A stretch of 64,000 nt of DNA from Thiodiazotropha sp040791665. Lineage in GTDB: Bacteria > Pseudomonadota > Gammaproteobacteria > Chromatiales > Chromatiaceae. A program made the position numbers and the translations under genes. The stretch spans positions 1 through 64,000 of the forward strand of contig JBFNNX010000031.1 of NCBI GenBank assembly GCA_040791665.1, given 5' to 3'. Under the pieces are notes generated by a model that searched no databases, was not told the origin of the DNA, and saw only the letters and a program-made list of their open reading frames with translations. Below are positions 16,230-25,118 of the stretch, piece after piece. Numbering within the stretch: position 1 is the stretch's first letter; every line of letters starts with the position of its first letter.

Positions 16230-16626
16230 ACGATTTTTTGTCTTGTGTCCGGTTTTGAAGCGAGCCGGAGAGGTGGATGTTACTCTGTGTGCTGCATGTC
16301 TCATCATGGTTTAAAATCCGCTATAAAAATTATATCTGTACGATGGTGGGCTATTATCGAGGGAATCCGTTGTGGAATCTAGGTTCAAGTGTAAATCTGA
16401 TTCGAAGGGGTGATTCAGTTCACCATCCCATATATCATTGGGTAGCCGTTGCTTACCCTGATAATCACTATTATTGTTAACTTACTGAATAATCAAACAT
16501 TCATATCCTTGCGCAGGGTGCCTGTAAATGAGTGTGATTATATGTATTTAAGATAATACGTACACCAAATGTAGGTAAAAGTTCATTCTGCATGTAAGTG
16601 TAGGAATCACAATAGAGGATTAGCTG
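16230..16626. promoter_or_regulatory. Shared divergent control region of gspG and prsK
   Basis: This 397-base region separates the secretion operon from prsK. On the minus strand a perfect TATAAT lies at 16334-16329, placing a gspG start near 16322 with a leader of about 90 bases; no good -35 is seen. A GGTGA/TCACC dyad lies near 16410-16425. AGAGGAT near 16614 is the ribosome site for the TTG start of prsK. No sigma-54 GG-N10-GC element was found. Confidence 0.4.
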
Positions 16627-18732
16627 TTGAGTATCGGAATCATCGGTTATGCCATATCGGCCACACTATTCCTGCTCTTCAGCGTGATGCTTGTGACCAG
16701 CTGGCGTGGGCGAATAGAGGGGATCTATTTGCTGACTGCTTCCGTGACCACAGCATGCTGGGCGCTGGCAGCTGTCGCTTTGCAGGTGGATGAATCCTTC
16801 CTTACAAGCACTGTCTATCAAATCTTCGAGATAGCAAGAAACATTGCATGGTTCACATTCCTGTTTCGTCTCCTGGTTAATTTGCACCAGGCGAGCGGAA
16901 AAAAACAACGTAATTTGGCCTTTATTCCGATTGCCATACTCATCGGCTCAAGCTTTTTGATTGTAATCGAGTCGCTGTCCCAGCTCTTTCCCCTATTGGG
17001 TGATAGAGAGCGTTTTACAAGTTTCCCCCTGATAGGCTATCTGGGATTTGCCATAACCGGTCTGACCCTGATCGAACAACTCTATCGCAGTACAAGACCT
17101 GAGATGCGTTGGGCCGTCAAATATCTCTATCTCGGGATGGGGGTTCTGTTTGTCTACGATTTTTTCCTTTACGCTGAAGCATTGATGTTTAATCGGGTGG
17201 ACACTACGTTGTGGCAGGCGAGGGGGCTGACCAGCGCGCTTGCCGTACCTTTTGTTGCGATTGCGGCAACAAGAAATCCCAGTTGGTCGGTACGTGTATT
17301 TGTCTCGAAACAGGTGGTATTTCATGCTACCACAATCATAGCCGCAGGGGCCTACCTGGTGACGATGGCGGCGGTTGGCTATTACATCCGCTTTTATGGA
17401 GGAAGTTGGGGAAAAGCAACTCAGATCGCCTTTGTATTCGCGGGTGTCATTTTTCTCATCACCGTATTGTTTTCGGGGAACCTGCGTTCAAAGTTAAAGG
17501 TTTTTGTCAACAAACACTTCTTTAGCTACAAGTATGACTGGCGTGACGAGTGGCTGCGGGTTGTTCAGACGCTTTCCAACGGTAGAGGAGGTAAGGAGAT
17601 CCGTATCCGGGTAATACAGGCAATCTCCGATTCGATCGATGCGGGTGGAGGATATCTGTGGATGTCGGATAGTGTTGGCAGTTACCAGTGTGTCAGCCAT
17701 TGGCAAGTATCCGCATCTAGTATCTCATTCAATTCAAGTGATTCATTGGTGAGCTATTTTTCCAATAGTGACTGGATTATCGATGTCGATGAATACAATA
17801 GGTTTCCAGAGCGATATGAAAGCCTGAAACTGAGTGAGCGACTTATCGCTATCGACAGTGCCTGGTTAGTCGTACCCATCAAACACCACGAACAGCTTCT
17901 TGGCTTTGTTCTGCTGACACAACCAAAGCTGTCCAAATCGGTCAATTGGGAGGACAGGGATCTCATCAAGGCCGCGGCGAAGCAGGCTGGCAGTTATCTG
18001 GCTTTGTTACAAACCTCGGAGGCGCTGAATCAGGCCAATCAATTCGAGGCGTTCAACAGGCTCTCGGCGTTTGTGGTACATGACCTGAAAAATCTGATTG
18101 CCCAATTGGAATTGGTGGTGAAGAACGCCGAGCGGCATAAAAACAACCCTGAATTTATGGATGATGCGGTTAAAACAATTGGTAATGCAGTCAGTAAAAT
18201 GGGACGATTGCTTACCCAGTTGAGGCAGGGAAGGTTCGAATCAACAAAAGCAAAACAGTTTTATGTAGAAGAGTCGGTTGCGCAGGCTGTGAATCAACTT
18301 TATGCCTATTTACCCAAGCCGCGACTTACCATCAAAGCCAATTTCCTGAAAATCATCGCAGATAAGGACCGTTTTACCGCCATCATGGTGCATATGATAA
18401 AAAATGCACAGGAAGCGTCACAGGAAGATGGTAAAGTCGATGTGACGGTTGACCGGGACAACGCTTATGCAGTGATAACCATTGAGGATAACGGGACCGG
18501 AATGGATGACTTGTTTATTAAGGAAAAGCTGTTCCGTCCGTTTCAAACGACAAAAGGAAATGCGGGGATGGGTATCGGCGTCTACGAAACCAGGGAGTAT
18601 GTACATTCCCTAAAAGGCAGAATGAAGGTGGAGAGCATTAAGGGTGCCGGAACTAAGTTCGAGATCACTATACCGCTTGAGGTCGCCGGGCAAGCAACGA
18701 ACAGTCACATATCGACCACGGCAGAGGCGTAG
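16627..18732 (+). CDS. prsK: XrtA/PEP-CTERM system membrane histidine kinase
   Basis: A 701-residue sensor kinase, the partner of PrsR in exosortase-linked exopolysaccharide loci. About nine membrane helices fill residues 1-285, then a GAF domain (about 310-460) and the catalytic core: H-box 'FVVHDLKNL' with the phospho-acceptor H485, N-box 'HMIKNAQEAS', and G-boxes 'DNGTGM' and 'GMGIGVYETREYV'. The H-box 'HDLKN' and this topology are typical of PrsK. The start is TTG 16627 with AGAGGA upstream. It is followed by prsR after 2 bases, so the pair is cotranscribed. The signal it senses is not known from sequence. Confidence 0.9.
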   Translation: MSIGIIGYAISATLFLLFSVMLVTSWRGRIEGIYLLTASVTTACWALAAVALQVDESFLTSTVYQIFEIARNIAWFTFLFRLLVNLHQASGKKQRNLAFIPIAILIGSSFLIVIESLSQLFPLLGDRERFTSFPLIGYLGFAITGLTLIEQLYRSTRPEMRWAVKYLYLGMGVLFVYDFFLYAEALMFNRVDTTLWQARGLTSALAVPFVAIAATRNPSWSVRVFVSKQVVFHATTIIAAGAYLVTMAAVGYYIRFYGGSWGKATQIAFVFAGVIFLITVLFSGNLRSKLKVFVNKHFFSYKYDWRDEWLRVVQTLSNGRGGKEIRIRVIQAISDSIDAGGGYLWMSDSVGSYQCVSHWQVSASSISFNSSDSLVSYFSNSDWIIDVDEYNRFPERYESLKLSERLIAIDSAWLVVPIKHHEQLLGFVLLTQPKLSKSVNWEDRDLIKAAAKQAGSYLALLQTSEALNQANQFEAFNRLSAFVVHDLKNLIAQLELVVKNAERHKNNPEFMDDAVKTIGNAVSKMGRLLTQLRQGRFESTKAKQFYVEESVAQAVNQLYAYLPKPRLTIKANFLKIIADKDRFTAIMVHMIKNAQEASQEDGKVDVTVDRDNAYAVITIEDNGTGMDDLFIKEKLFRPFQTTKGNAGMGIGVYETREYVHSLKGRMKVESIKGAGTKFEITIPLEVAGQATNSHISTTAEA

Positions 18733-18734
18733 TT

Positions 18735-20096
18735 GTGAGTAAAGCTAATAACCAGATGAAATCGCTAATAATAGTTGAGGATGATCCGGGGCTTCAGCGT
18801 CAACTCAAATGGAGTTTCGACGGTTATGAAGTGCATATCGTCGGTGATAGGAAGAGTGCTATCAACTGTCTGAGGAAAACTTCGGCACCTGTGGTTACCC
18901 TTGATCTCGGTTTACCACCCGATCCTACCAATGTCAGCGAGGGATTCGCCACACTACAAGAGATATTGAATTTAATTCCTCAAACTAAAGTCATTGTAGT
19001 GACGGGTAATGACGATCGTGAGAATGCCCTCAAGTCGATCGAATTGGGTGCCTACGATTTTTATCAAAAGCCGATAGACCCTGATGTATTGCGGGTTATT
19101 ATCGAACGTGCATTCAACGTACATGGTCTTGAAGATGAGAATCGCAGACTACATAACATGCAACGCAATTCACCACTCGATGGTGTTATAGCAAATAGCC
19201 CGGAAATGCTGGAAATATGCAGGATTATAGAGAAGGTCAGCCCGACGGATATAACCGCATTGCTGCTGGGTGAGAGTGGGACCGGTAAAGAGGTGCTTGC
19301 CAGGGCCATCCATGCCCTTAGCGATAGAAGCAGTGAGAAATTTGCCGCCATTAACTGTGCTTCGATTCCTGAAAACCTTTTAGAGAGCGAACTTTACGGT
19401 TATGAGAAAGGTGCATTTACGGGTGCGTCTAAAAGGACGGTGGGAAAGATCGAGTCGGCAAATGGTGGCACCCTGTTTCTCGATGAGATAGGCGATATGC
19501 CTATCGGTTTACAGGCGAAAATGCTGCGTTTTTTACAGGAACGGGTTATCGAGAGGATCGGCGGCAGGGAGGAAATTCCAGTGGATGTGAGAGTGGTCTG
19601 CGCAACCAATCAGGATTTGGAAGAGAAGATAACGCAGGGTGAGTTTCGAGAGGATCTCTATTATCGAATCAGTGAAATCACCATCAATATACCTCCGTTA
19701 AGAGAGCGGGCAGGCGATGCGGTCCTGTTGGCTTGGTCATTTCTGAAAAAATATGCGAAGCAAAACTCTTCGAAAGTCAGCGGTTTCACCAAGGAAGCAT
19801 TGAAAGCCATTGAGGGCTATAACTGGCCGGGTAATGTCAGGGAGCTTGAAAACAGAATAAAACGATCTGTGGTCATGGCTGATGATCAATTGATTACACC
19901 CAGTGAGCTGCAATTGACCGAAGCGAGCGAGGATGTCATGCCGGTCAATTTGAGAGAGGTCAGGGAGCAGGCAGAGGCAAAGGCAATAATACGGGCTATG
20001 AGCTTCGTAGGCGGAAATGTATCAAAAGCCGCTGACCTGCTCGGTATCAGCAGGCCAACCCTATATGACCTGGTAAACAAATACGGTCTTAAATAG
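18735..20096 (+). CDS. prsR: PEP-CTERM-box sigma-54-dependent response regulator
   Basis: A 453-residue NtrC-class activator. The receiver domain (about 8-130) has D57 as phospho-acceptor in 'VVTLDLGLPPDP'; an AAA+ domain (about 150-380) has Walker A 'GESGTGKE' near 179-186 and the sigma-54 contact loop 'GAFTGA' at 226-231; a Fis-type helix-turn-helix closes the protein ('GGNVSKAADLLGISRPTLYDLVNKYGL'). In characterised loci PrsR drives exopolysaccharide and PEP-CTERM genes from sigma-54 promoters. Receiver spacing 'DLGLPPDPTNVSEG' is longer than usual, a feature of this subfamily. The start overlaps nothing; prsK stops 2 bases upstream. Confidence 0.93.
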   Translation: MSKANNQMKSLIIVEDDPGLQRQLKWSFDGYEVHIVGDRKSAINCLRKTSAPVVTLDLGLPPDPTNVSEGFATLQEILNLIPQTKVIVVTGNDDRENALKSIELGAYDFYQKPIDPDVLRVIIERAFNVHGLEDENRRLHNMQRNSPLDGVIANSPEMLEICRIIEKVSPTDITALLLGESGTGKEVLARAIHALSDRSSEKFAAINCASIPENLLESELYGYEKGAFTGASKRTVGKIESANGGTLFLDEIGDMPIGLQAKMLRFLQERVIERIGGREEIPVDVRVVCATNQDLEEKITQGEFREDLYYRISEITINIPPLRERAGDAVLLAWSFLKKYAKQNSSKVSGFTKEALKAIEGYNWPGNVRELENRIKRSVVMADDQLITPSELQLTEASEDVMPVNLREVREQAEAKAIIRAMSFVGGNVSKAADLLGISRPTLYDLVNKYGLK

Positions 20097-20154
20097 GTCG
20101 ATTCCGGAGTTGACAAGTGTTTTTAATACAGCTGCATGTAACGATGGTTCTGAA

Positions 20155-22968
20155 ATGGCAATGGTAGTAACTGACGTAAGACAACTGAACCTTGGGGTAT
20201 TGCTATCTTTAATCGTGCTACAGTTTGTGTTGTCGGCATGTACTATTGGTACCGACGATAGAGAAGCCTTGGCTTCAGCAAAAACCAGTTATGAAAGCGG
20301 TAACTGCTCGAAAGCGATTATTGAACTCAAACAGATACTCCAGAATAACCCTGCGAACAACGATGCCAGACAATTACTGGCCAGATGCTACTTGAATAAA
20401 GGCAATGGGATTTCTGCAGAAAAGGAGATAAAAAAAGTATCGAACGACAGGTCGCCAACGGCCGAGGTGCAATTGATATTATTGTCTTCCTGGGAGTTGC
20501 AGGGCAAAAATAAGGACATTATAGAGGCGTATGAACAAGAGAAGTTTAATAACATCGAACCTATGACGTTGTGGGGTGCCGTCTCTCAGTCTTATCTTAG
20601 TGAGGAACAGGTGGGGAAGGGAACGGCACTTGCCAGGAAGATGCTGGAAAAGGATAAGAACAGTGTCACCGCATTACGGTCACTGGCGAAAGCTGCAAGT
20701 ATGAGAAACGATGATTCTGAGGCGCTGGAATATTTGCAGCGGGCAATGGAGGCGGATAAAAGGGATTATAAAGTATGGCGTGACTTGGGGTCTCTACATG
20801 TAAAACTGGAAGATCACAATAAAGCAGTTGAACTATTGAAAGGCGCATTGTCAGTGATAGGCGAAGATGATCCTGAGCAGGATGCGTATATCATCAAAGT
20901 CAATCTTATCCATTTGTTTTTCCATCTGAAGAGATTGGAGGAGAGCGAGGCATACATTCGGGAGTTAGAGGCGCAATACAAAAAAAATCCATACGTTGCC
21001 TATCTCTCGGGTCTGTATGACTATTTGAAGCAGGATTATGAGGGTGCAGTTGCCAAGTTGTCCCGGGCGCATTCGGTGATGCCCAATCATCTGCCGACAA
21101 CCCTCTTGCTTGGCGCTTTACATTTCTCTGAAAACAATTTGGAACAGGCAAATATACTATTGACAAGATATGTCAATCAGGTGCCAACCCATCTCCAGGC
21201 CAGAAAGCTTCTCGGTGAAATCAAGCTGCGATTGGATAAGCCGAAAGAGGCCCTGGCTTTGCTCGAGTCTGGTGGCGCCGACAGCGGCGATGACCAGATT
21301 CTGACCATGATTGGTCTCGCGGCCAGCCAGTCGGGCGAGTATTCCAAGGGGATCGAGTTTCTTAAAAAGGCGGCGCATGCCAATCCCAGTGATACCCGTA
21401 TTCGAGAGGAACTGGCTCGACTCTATATCAATCATGGGTCAATTGACGAGGCTATAACCGAGTTGGAGGACAAGTGGGTAGGACAGTCAACCAACCGAGA
21501 TACACTGTTGATTCTCTCATATATAAAGAAACAGGATTTTGATTCTGCACGGAAACTGTCTGATCAGCTTCTGGCCCGTGAAGGTGTACGACCCGGAGAT
21601 CTCTATCTGCGTGCCATGATAGAGCTCAATTCGGGGAATAGAAACTTTGCAAGGCGGTACTTTACAGACGCAGTCAATAAAAGCGCCGAATTCATCCCTG
21701 GCCAACTGGCACTCGCAAGGATGGATCTTGAGGATGGTCGATTGATGGCAGGAAGCGACAGGCTCAATCTGGTACTTGCCCGAGAGCCAAGCAATGTCAA
21801 TGCGATGATGCTGCTTGCGCAGATAAGTGAACGTTCGGGCAGCCAGAAAGAGGCGCTGGCATGGTTGGATAAAGCCGTTGAAAAGGGTAAGGACTCATGG
21901 CTGCCTCGAGTCATTCTCGCCAGGTACTATCTAAGAAGGAAACAGCCGGAAAAGGCCGCGGTCTATCTCGATGGCAAGGAGCTTCGGCAGAGTAATAACC
22001 CAGCCATCATATCTCTGCTTGCCATGATCGATCAGCAGACGGGCCATTATAGTCAGGCAGAGTCAACAATTAAGAGGTTGCTGGACGATAATCCGAACAG
22101 CGAGACGGCCTATCTGCAACTAGCCGATCTCCAGACGAAGAAGGGGGACCTGGAAGCTGCCAGAATTACCCTGCAAAAGTTGCATAAAGAGTTTCCGTCA
22201 TCCCTTAAAGGCAAACTGCTGAGTTACAAACTGGAGATGCAGGATAGGAATTATCAGCAGGTTGAAGCGATAATAAAGCAGTTGCTGGAAAACGATAAGA
22301 CCAAATTTGTGGGTGTGACGCTTCAGGCGAACTATTACGAAGCGAGGGGTGATCTGGTTAAAGCCATCAACAGCCTTGAAGACCATGCCACGCCCGAGGC
22401 CCCCTTTATCCTGATACAGCAGCTGTCGGACTTGCATATCAAGAACAACGATCCGAGGAGTGCAATTAACCTGTTGATCAGCTGGAAGAAATCTCATAAG
22501 GACAATCAACAGGTGCGGTTGGCTTTGGCGATTGTCTATCAGACGATGGGGAAAATGAATGCAGCAGTCAAACTATACAGTGATCTGCTCGAGGCGAACC
22601 CGCGAAATATCGTAGCCCTTAACAATTCAGCATTGTTGAATTTTGATCGGGACCCACAAAAGGCGCTTGAGCAGGCGAAACTCGCATATGAAATTTCCGG
22701 AAACGCCACCCAGTCGGTCGTAGATACTTATGCATGGTTGATGCATAAATCGGGAGATACGGCTACGGCTTTGAAAATATTGTCACCGATTATGGATACG
22801 GCCTCAGACCCGTCTATTCTTTACCATTATGCCGTTATGCTGGCCGGGTCGGACAATGTGAAAGCGGCGAAGGAGGTGTTGGTGACAATCACCAAAGATC
22901 ATGCGGACTTCCCCGAATCAGAGGAAGCGAAGAAGCTTTTGAGTGAGATCTCTCAAATTAAGGGTTAA
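20155..22968 (+). CDS. prsT: XrtA/PEP-CTERM system TPR-repeat lipoprotein
   Basis: A lipoprotein of about 937 residues almost entirely built of TPR repeats, matching PrsT of exosortase loci, thought to act as a periplasmic or outer-membrane scaffold for polymer export. The signal peptide ends in lipobox L-S-A-C ('QFVLSAC'). More than 15 degenerate TPR units follow (for example 'AKTSYESGNCSKAIIELKQIL' and 'LGALHFSENNLEQANILLTRYV'). The frame is open from a TTG at 20110, but that start gives a 43-residue pre-lipobox region with poor spacing from its GGAG; ATG 20155 gives a normal 27-residue one. It follows prsR by a few tens of bases. Confidence 0.88.
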   Translation: MAMVVTDVRQLNLGVLLSLIVLQFVLSACTIGTDDREALASAKTSYESGNCSKAIIELKQILQNNPANNDARQLLARCYLNKGNGISAEKEIKKVSNDRSPTAEVQLILLSSWELQGKNKDIIEAYEQEKFNNIEPMTLWGAVSQSYLSEEQVGKGTALARKMLEKDKNSVTALRSLAKAASMRNDDSEALEYLQRAMEADKRDYKVWRDLGSLHVKLEDHNKAVELLKGALSVIGEDDPEQDAYIIKVNLIHLFFHLKRLEESEAYIRELEAQYKKNPYVAYLSGLYDYLKQDYEGAVAKLSRAHSVMPNHLPTTLLLGALHFSENNLEQANILLTRYVNQVPTHLQARKLLGEIKLRLDKPKEALALLESGGADSGDDQILTMIGLAASQSGEYSKGIEFLKKAAHANPSDTRIREELARLYINHGSIDEAITELEDKWVGQSTNRDTLLILSYIKKQDFDSARKLSDQLLAREGVRPGDLYLRAMIELNSGNRNFARRYFTDAVNKSAEFIPGQLALARMDLEDGRLMAGSDRLNLVLAREPSNVNAMMLLAQISERSGSQKEALAWLDKAVEKGKDSWLPRVILARYYLRRKQPEKAAVYLDGKELRQSNNPAIISLLAMIDQQTGHYSQAESTIKRLLDDNPNSETAYLQLADLQTKKGDLEAARITLQKLHKEFPSSLKGKLLSYKLEMQDRNYQQVEAIIKQLLENDKTKFVGVTLQANYYEARGDLVKAINSLEDHATPEAPFILIQQLSDLHIKNNDPRSAINLLISWKKSHKDNQQVRLALAIVYQTMGKMNAAVKLYSDLLEANPRNIVALNNSALLNFDRDPQKALEQAKLAYEISGNATQSVVDTYAWLMHKSGDTATALKILSPIMDTASDPSILYHYAVMLAGSDNVKAAKEVLVTITKDHADFPESEEAKKLLSEISQIKG

Positions 22969-23008
22969 AATAGTTCGAGTTAACATCATTGGATATCAGG
23001 AAAGCAAT

Positions 23009-23650
23009 ATGTTATCAATAAGTTACAAGAAAATACTGGGTTTTCTCTGGGTTCTCTCAACAGTCGTGCTGGCGGCTTGTACAAGCCCCCCCGAGATGGC
23101 AACTCCGGAAAATCAGGCTTCGACCACCGTAGCTGGTCCGGATTCGCCGCTTTACGTTATCGGACCCGGTGATACGCTCAATGTTTTCGTATGGGGAGAC
23201 AGCGAGCTTTCGACTCAGGTGGTGGTTCGTCCCGACGGTATGATTACAACACCCCTTGTGGAGGATCTGCCGGCGAGTGGCAAAACGCCGACTGAATTGG
23301 CCAGAACCCTCGAAGCCAAACTTTCCAAATTCGTAAAGTCGCCGAAAGTGACGGTCAGCGTGACAGAGTTTGTGGGTCGTTATACCGAGCAGGTACGGGT
23401 CGTGGGCCAGGCTTCTCAACCTCAGTCGATCAACTACAGGGATGGTATGACCTTGCTCGATGTCATTATCGCCGTGGGCGGTTTGACAGATTTTGCGGCA
23501 GGTAACAAAGCAAAGGTGGTCAGAAAGGTAAATGGAAAAACAACAGAGTATCGAGTTCGCCTTGACGATCTGATCAGAGATGGGGATATATCTGCTAATG
23601 TTAAAATGATGCCCGGAGATGTACTGATTATTCCGGAAACTTGGTTTTAA
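23009..23650 (+). CDS. Polysaccharide export lipoprotein (Wza-like), XrtA-locus type
   Basis: A 213-residue outer-membrane lipoprotein: signal peptide with lipobox L-A-A-C at about 23, a Poly_export/SLBB N-domain ('YVIGPGDTLNVFVWGDSELSTQVVVRPDGMITTPLVEDL') and a soluble ligand-binding beta-grasp domain ('RVVGQASQPQSINYRDGMTLLDVIIAVGGLTDFAAGNKAKVVR'). It would form the outer-membrane export channel for exopolysaccharide. ATG 23009 has AGGAAA 6 bases upstream and is preferred over the longer frame overlapping prsT. It is shorter than E. coli Wza, as usual for this locus type. Confidence 0.92.
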   Translation: MLSISYKKILGFLWVLSTVVLAACTSPPEMATPENQASTTVAGPDSPLYVIGPGDTLNVFVWGDSELSTQVVVRPDGMITTPLVEDLPASGKTPTELARTLEAKLSKFVKSPKVTVSVTEFVGRYTEQVRVVGQASQPQSINYRDGMTLLDVIIAVGGLTDFAAGNKAKVVRKVNGKTTEYRVRLDDLIRDGDISANVKMMPGDVLIIPETWF

Positions 23651-23679
23651 TACCCATCAATCACAGGAAAGCGGTTTAG

Positions 23680-24624
23680 ATGAGCAGCATTGAGAAAGCC
23701 ATTGAGCGGTTAGCAAAAACCAAGTCGGATAAGGGTAATGCGAATGAAGCAGTCAATCCAACGGGTGTTGCTGCTCGTGATAAGGCGGTTGAAACAGCCA
23801 GTCCGGTACTGGAGCAAACAGCGTCTGCCGCCCATGATGTGGCTGGAAAGCAATCCGCCGAGCCCGCTGCCCCCGTCAGCAGGGAGCCGGCCAAAAGGAG
23901 TAAAGCCAAGAAGATTCATCTGGACTACGAATCACTGTCCCGAGTGGGATATATCGTACCCCATTCCGGGAATAAGCAACTCTCTGAGGAGTATCGAATC
24001 ATAAAGCGCCCGGTCATCATGAACGCCTTGGGTAAGGGAGCGGCACCGATAGAACATGGCAACCTGATATCCATCTCCAGTTCATTGCCGTCAGAGGGCA
24101 AAACTTTTACCGCAATGAATCTTGCCCTGAGTATCTCGACGGAACTCGATTCGACCGTGCTCCTGATTGACGGCGATGTACTGCGCTGCTCCTTGAGTAC
24201 GCTGCTTGGCATCGAAAAGGAAAAAGGGCTTATCGATCTGCTTGAAGATAAAAGCTGTACCGTTGGTGATGTCATACTCGAAACACAGATTCCGAGACTC
24301 AAAGTAATCTCTGCCGGAAAACGCTCGGAAAAATCGACTGAGCTGCTCGCCAGCAAAGAGATGGAGGAGTTCCTCAATGAAGTGGCCGTTAGGTATCAGG
24401 ATCGGATCATAATTTTCGATTCTCCGCCAATGCTTTCAACCAGTGAGTCGATCGTACTGAACCAGCATATGGGACAGATCTTGATCGTTGTGGAAGCCGG
24501 AGGGACGCCTGTAGAGGCCATAAAGGATACGCTGAGCCGTCTTGACAGCGACAAGGCAATTGGTTTGGTGCTCAATAAGAGCCGGGAAACCAAAGGCGAC
24601 AATTACTACGGTACCTACTATTGA
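23680..24624 (+). CDS. XrtA-associated tyrosine autokinase (BY-kinase domain only)
   Basis: A 314-residue cytoplasmic bacterial tyrosine kinase that controls polymer length with a separate membrane chain-length partner. The first ~85 residues are low-complexity, Ala/Glu/Lys-rich. Walker A is 'SSLPSEGKT' with K141, Walker A' is 'LLIDGDV' with D164/D166, Walker B is 'IIIFDSPPM'. The tail 'NYYGTYY' supplies the tyrosine cluster for autophosphorylation. The usual 'RPSL' after Walker A' reads 'RCSL' here. No membrane adaptor (Wzz/EpsF type) is encoded next to it, which is odd because the kinase normally needs one. Confidence 0.92.
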   Translation: MSSIEKAIERLAKTKSDKGNANEAVNPTGVAARDKAVETASPVLEQTASAAHDVAGKQSAEPAAPVSREPAKRSKAKKIHLDYESLSRVGYIVPHSGNKQLSEEYRIIKRPVIMNALGKGAAPIEHGNLISISSSLPSEGKTFTAMNLALSISTELDSTVLLIDGDVLRCSLSTLLGIEKEKGLIDLLEDKSCTVGDVILETQIPRLKVISAGKRSEKSTELLASKEMEEFLNEVAVRYQDRIIIFDSPPMLSTSESIVLNQHMGQILIVVEAGGTPVEAIKDTLSRLDSDKAIGLVLNKSRETKGDNYYGTYY

Positions 24625-25118
24625 TGACGCAATCTGAGATAGCGTCAGTCTATTCTTTGCCTTGCTCTTCTGGCTTCCTGCCGTGTACGAGGGCGATTGT
24701 TCTTCATCGACAATAATCGCGTACGGATTCCCGATAACGATTCATTAGCGTGAAGGGACTTTCCCTAACGGAAATCACTGATCAGCTCCTGTTTCGGTGT
24801 CCAATAGTTTACCTAATAAGACGAAAAATGTGAAAATATTCCCAAAATCAGCATTCTCTTCCCTCCGGCTTTTACCTGGTTTTATTCTCTGAAGGAAGCT
24901 GTGGAATAGATGTGTTCGGTCCAGTCAAACATTTATAACATTCTGTTTTTGCTATTAAAGTTGTATTTATTCGAGGACTGTTTTCTGCTATGGGGTAATG
25001 CGGGACGGGCAGGAAATGCGACAATTGACTAACCTTGTGAATCAAGGCATTAGGCTGGATAATGGTGCGCGCTTGGCAAAGCGCCATTACGACCCAAATT
25101 TGGCTGAGTAAAAAAACG
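24625..25118. other. Intergenic region between the kinase gene and pntA
   Basis: TGACGC (24625-24630) pairs with GCGTCA (24642-24647) just after the kinase stop and is followed by a pyrimidine-rich stretch, so it may help end the prs transcript. The remaining 470 bases show no convincing gene or transposase remnant. A TTGACT is present at about 25024, but no well-placed -10 follows. A CCTTG/CAAGG dyad lies next to it. Confidence 0.45.

Noticed and set aside
16436..16456. Possible sigma-54 promoter before prsK (TGGGTAGCCGTTGCTT)
   Set aside because: The GG and GC elements are 9 bases apart, not the required 10, and no other pair in the region fits.
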